A stretch of 30,844 bases of DNA. Origin: Neocallimastix lanati (nom. inval.). Lineage: Eukaryota; Neocallimastigomycota; Neocallimastigomycetes; Neocallimastigales; Neocallimastigaceae. The stretch covers positions 1 to 30,844 of the forward strand of contig JACVTC010000414.1 in NCBI GenBank assembly GCA_016946835.1, in the 5' to 3' direction. The notes below the pieces were generated by a model. That model did no database searches, had not been told where the DNA came from, and saw only the letters and a list, made by a program, of their open reading frames with translations. Positions 25,956 to 30,844 of the stretch are shown here, piece by piece. Position numbers and translations under genes: made by a program. Each line of letters opens with the position of its first letter. The stretch's first letter is position 1.

Positions 25956-27329
25956 GTGAATTTACAATTACTACTACTACTATAACTGATAGTGCTACTG
26001 CTACTGACTCACAATCTGCTACTGTAACTGATAGTGCTACTGCTACTGACTCTCAATCTGCTACTGTAACTGATAGTGCTACTGCTACTGACTCTCAAAC
26101 TGTTACTGACTCTCAATCTGCTACTGTGACTACTACTACAAATAAAACTCAAACTAGTACGAAAACTAGTACTTCAAGAGAAACGAATAGCAATACTGAT
26201 AGATGTGGTGAAGGATATGGTAAATGTGCTGAAGGATACTGTTGTAGTAAGTACGGATGGTGTGGAAAGAGTGAGAAGTACTGTGATGTAAACAAAGGAT
26301 GTCAATCCAAATATGGAAAATGTAATGGTATAGTTGAAGATGATGAAAGATCTGATGACGATGATGAAATTACTGGAGCCCCAGTTGAAGATGATAATGA
26401 ATCTGAAGATGATGAAGAAAGTCCAAAGACTGCAAAGGTATCTGAAAATGATAGATGCGGTAAAGGATTCGGAGTTTGTAAGAAGGGATATTGTTGTAGT
26501 AAGTACGGATGGTGTGGAAAGAGTGAAAAGTACTGTGATGTAAACAAAGGATGTCAATCTGAATTTGGTGAATGTAATAAAAACAACGAAAATGGAAAGC
26601 AATCTGATGCCGAAATTACCGGAATTCCAACTGAAGATGATAATGAATCTGAAGATGATGAAGAAAGTCCAAAGACTGCAAAGGTATCTGAAAATGATAG
26701 ATGCGGTAAAGGATTCGGAGTTTGTAAGAAGGGATACTGTTGTAGTAAGTACGGATGGTGTGGAAAGAGTGAAGCCTACTGTGATGTAAACCAGGGATGT
26801 CAATCCGAAATTTGGTCAATGTAATAGTACAGGAAAAACTGAAGGAAAAACTGAAGGAAATACTGATAGATGTGGTAAAGGATATGGTAAATGTGCTGAA
26901 GGATACTGTTGTAGTAAGTATGGTTGGTGTGGAAAGAGTCAAAAATACTGTGATGTAAACCAAGGATGTCAATCTGAATTTGGAAAATGTAATGAAGTTA
27001 TTAATACTAATGGAAGATGTGGTATTAAGTATGGTAAATGTCCAGAAGGTGAATGTTGTAGTAAATATGGTTGGTGTGGAAAATCTAGTAAATACTGTAA
27101 TATAAGTGAAGGTTGTCAATCAGAATTTGGAAACTGCAAAACTGAGAAGACTATTACTGAGACCACCACTATGAGAACTATTAGAAAATCTTTAAATGGA
27201 AGATGTGGTGAAAAGTATGGCAAATGTCTTCATGGTGAATGCTGTAGTAAGTATGGTTACTGTGGTACTTCCAAAAAATACTGTAAAAAGAGTTCTGGAT
27301 GTCAATCCAATTATGGTACATGTTGGTAA
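23388..27329 (+). CDS. Poly-Glu / Ser-Thr linker / six ChtBD1 chitin-binding domain protein, large 3' exon
   Basis: The exon begins after AAAATAG (acceptor 23386-23387), in the phase set by the microexons. It encodes about 850 residues of Glu with Asn, Asp and Lys, then a Thr/Ser/Ala linker with repeated DSATATDSQSATVT (from 25985), then six hevein-type domains (26201-27326), and stops at TAA 27327-27329 after GTCW. ChtBD1 domains bind chitin or GlcNAc polymers, so the product is probably a secreted or wall-associated protein; the acidic part may act as a long charged spacer (inference). Two in-frame TAA codons (24311-24313 and 25436-25438) and one extra A near 26807-26810 interrupt the frame. 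The first ATG in the intact 3' part is 26126, giving a 232-residue fragment that ends early at 26824. It may be a pseudogene, contain sequencing errors, or be spliced in unseen ways. Confidence 0.75.
25985..26130 (+). repeat. 42-bp Ser/Thr/Ala coding repeat, about 3.3 copies
   Basis: A 14-codon unit reading TDSATATDSQSATV recurs at 25985, 26027 and 26069; the last copy is rearranged. Ser/Thr-rich linkers of this sort are commonly O-glycosylated in fungal wall proteins. The codon frame is kept in each copy. Confidence 0.9.
26201..27326 (+). other. Six ChtBD1 (hevein-like) domains
   Basis: Domains lie at 26201-26326, 26453-26578, 26699-26825, 26868-26993, 27015-27139 and 27201-27326. Each has the pattern RCG..YG.C..G.CCSKYGWCG.S..YC....GCQS.(F/Y)G.C, with eight Cys as in hevein; the last has YGYCG. 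Domains 1-3 are separated by near-identical acidic linkers (EDDNESEDDEESPKTAKVSEN-like), showing recent duplication. Domain 3 carries an extra A near 26807-26810 that shifts the frame four residues before its last Cys. Domains 5 and 6 are more diverged. Confidence 0.92.
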
Positions 27330-27440
27330 ATTTATTAATTAAAAAAAAAAAAAAAAAAATAACATAAAATTTAAAAATATATAAAAAAAATATTATTACA
27401 GTTAATAGCCTTAATTCAAAATTCAAAATTTTTTATAAAA

Positions 27441-27472
<32 letters not shown>

Positions 27473-27722
27473 ATTAAAAATTGGTGGTAAAATTTCAATT
27501 CATTATTAATCTATTATTATAATTTTACATTTATTTAAAATTAAGTAATAAAAAAAATTTTTTTTTTTTTTTTAAATTAATTAAATTTATCATTAACATT
27601 TTGAAATATATTATATGAATTATTATAACTTTAAAAAAAAAAAAAAAAAAACAATATTAACTTATATAAAAATAGTTATTAGTAATTAATATTAAAATAT
27701 TATAATTTATTAATAATTTAAG

Positions 27723-27753
<31 letters not shown>

Positions 27754-28158
27754 GTGAAATAACTAATAAAATTATAAAATTATAAAATTATAAAATTATT
27801 AAATTATAAAATTTTTTAATTTTTTAATTTTGTATTATTGATCTTTATTTTTTTGTTTTGCTTTGTTTTGTGTACATTTTTTTTTTCAAATTATAAATAT
27901 TATAATTGTATTCAATTTACCATAATATTAATATATATATAATTATTTTTATTTTTTTTTTTTTTTTTTTTTTTATCAATGTATCTTTGTTTAAATATAA
28001 AACGTTTAATTAAATGATTAAATAAATTGATCCTTTTTCTTTTTTCTTTTTTCTTTTATTTATTTATGTACTTTTTATAGTTTAATTCAGTGATTGATTG
28101 CTATACGTATACATTTATTTATTTACTTATTTATACACATTAATAATAATCTAATAAA

Positions 28159-28197
<39 letters not shown>

Positions 28198-28455
28198 AAA
28201 ATTTTTAATTTTGATAAATAATATCAAAATAGAAAATAAAAAAAATTTTAACAGCATTGGAAAAATAATTACATCAATTAAAACTAATAAAATATTAATA
28301 TAAATAAAATAATAAAAATAATTAAATGTTATAATTTAATATTTTATAATAAATAAATAATAATATATTCATATAAACACTTTAAAATATTTTTAAAAAT
28401 AATATTTATTATTACTTTATATTATTTTATTTTATTAATGTATTTCTTTCTAAAT

Positions 28456-28491
<36 letters not shown>

Positions 28492-28829
28492 GATTTACAT
28501 GTAAATTTCTTTAATTTTAAAATTTAAATATTTAAAGTTTTTTTTTTTTTTTTTTTCCCGTAGTGCAAAAAATTATTATTAGTATTTCAGTAATTTATTT
28601 ATTTACTTAAATTATGTTAAACTTATATAATGAAAAATATGAAAAAGATAGTAATTAAATGAGATATTATATCATATTACTAGTAATAATATAGTATAAT
28701 ATAATACATTGTACATAATTATTATTTTAATTCTAATTCTAATTTTTCCTTTTTTTTTAAAAAAAAAAAAAAAATAAATAAATAAATATAATAATAAGAA
28801 TTTAAGATATTTCTAAATTATTAATTTAT
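27330..28829. other. Convergent intergenic region, T-run rich
   Basis: The space between the 3' ends of the chitin-binding gene (+) and the sulfhydrylase gene (-) holds no credible frame. It has T runs at about 27553-27573, 27727-27752, 27953-27974, 28161-28193, 28465-28491 and 28538-28556, and a short ATAAAATT repeat at 27768-27800. Both 3' UTRs and poly(A) sites must lie here; I cannot place them. Confidence 0.6.

Positions 28830-30844
<2,015 letters not shown>

Noticed and set aside
26174-27119. Minus-strand open frames opposite the chitin-binding domains
   Set aside because: They are shadows; the + strand has the full Cys pattern of hevein domains.

Overview
The window looks like nuclear DNA from an anaerobic gut fungus (Neocallimastigomycota) or a close relative. 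The reasons are extreme A+T richness outside genes, very many A/T homopolymers of 20-45 nt, GTAAGT/TAG introns, hevein-type chitin-binding repeats with codons typical of that group, and a fungal-type O-acetylhomoserine sulfhydrylase. The assignment is inference; no rRNA or other phylogenetic marker is present.

Left third (1-12660): a graveyard of non-LTR (LINE-type) retrotransposons. A nearly intact element (57-5530) carries a long ORF with endonuclease, reverse transcriptase and a zinc knuckle, broken only by two single-base shifts. It has a poly(A) tail and is flanked by a perfect direct repeat of at least 56 bp. It sits inside an older, frameshifted copy (5573-8338), followed by two very degraded relics (8339-11250 and 11260-11870) whose A runs have expanded into long homopolymers.

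Middle (12660-16170): A+T-rich DNA with palindromes, tandem repeats (84 bp, 38 bp and 173 bp units) and a truncated FLYWCH/MULE transposase relic (14225-14857). An orphan minus-strand coding fragment lies at 16174-16396.

The most unusual part is 16.4-27.3 kb on the + strand. At least 17 units of about 138 bp each have a recognisable splice acceptor, a 3-nt candidate exon (one unit has a G run instead) and a GTAAGT-type donor. They are followed by microexons of mostly 9-45 nt, lengths in multiples of three. Joined in one phase (last base of each exon starts the next codon), they give a stop-free Cys-rich peptide of about 98 codons. It enters, in frame, a 3.9 kb exon encoding about 850 residues of poly-Glu, a Ser/Thr repeat linker and six chitin-binding (ChtBD1) domains. 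Every accepted microexon is symmetric, so any could be skipped without shifting frame; this resembles the micro-exon genes of schistosomes. The large exon holds two in-frame TAA codons and one single-base shift, so the locus may be decaying, or the assembly may contain errors.

Right end (27330-30844): a convergent, intron-less met17-type gene on the minus strand, with a short telomere-like repeat upstream of it. The retroelement region and the microexon gene show no functional link; the sulfhydrylase is an ordinary housekeeping neighbour.
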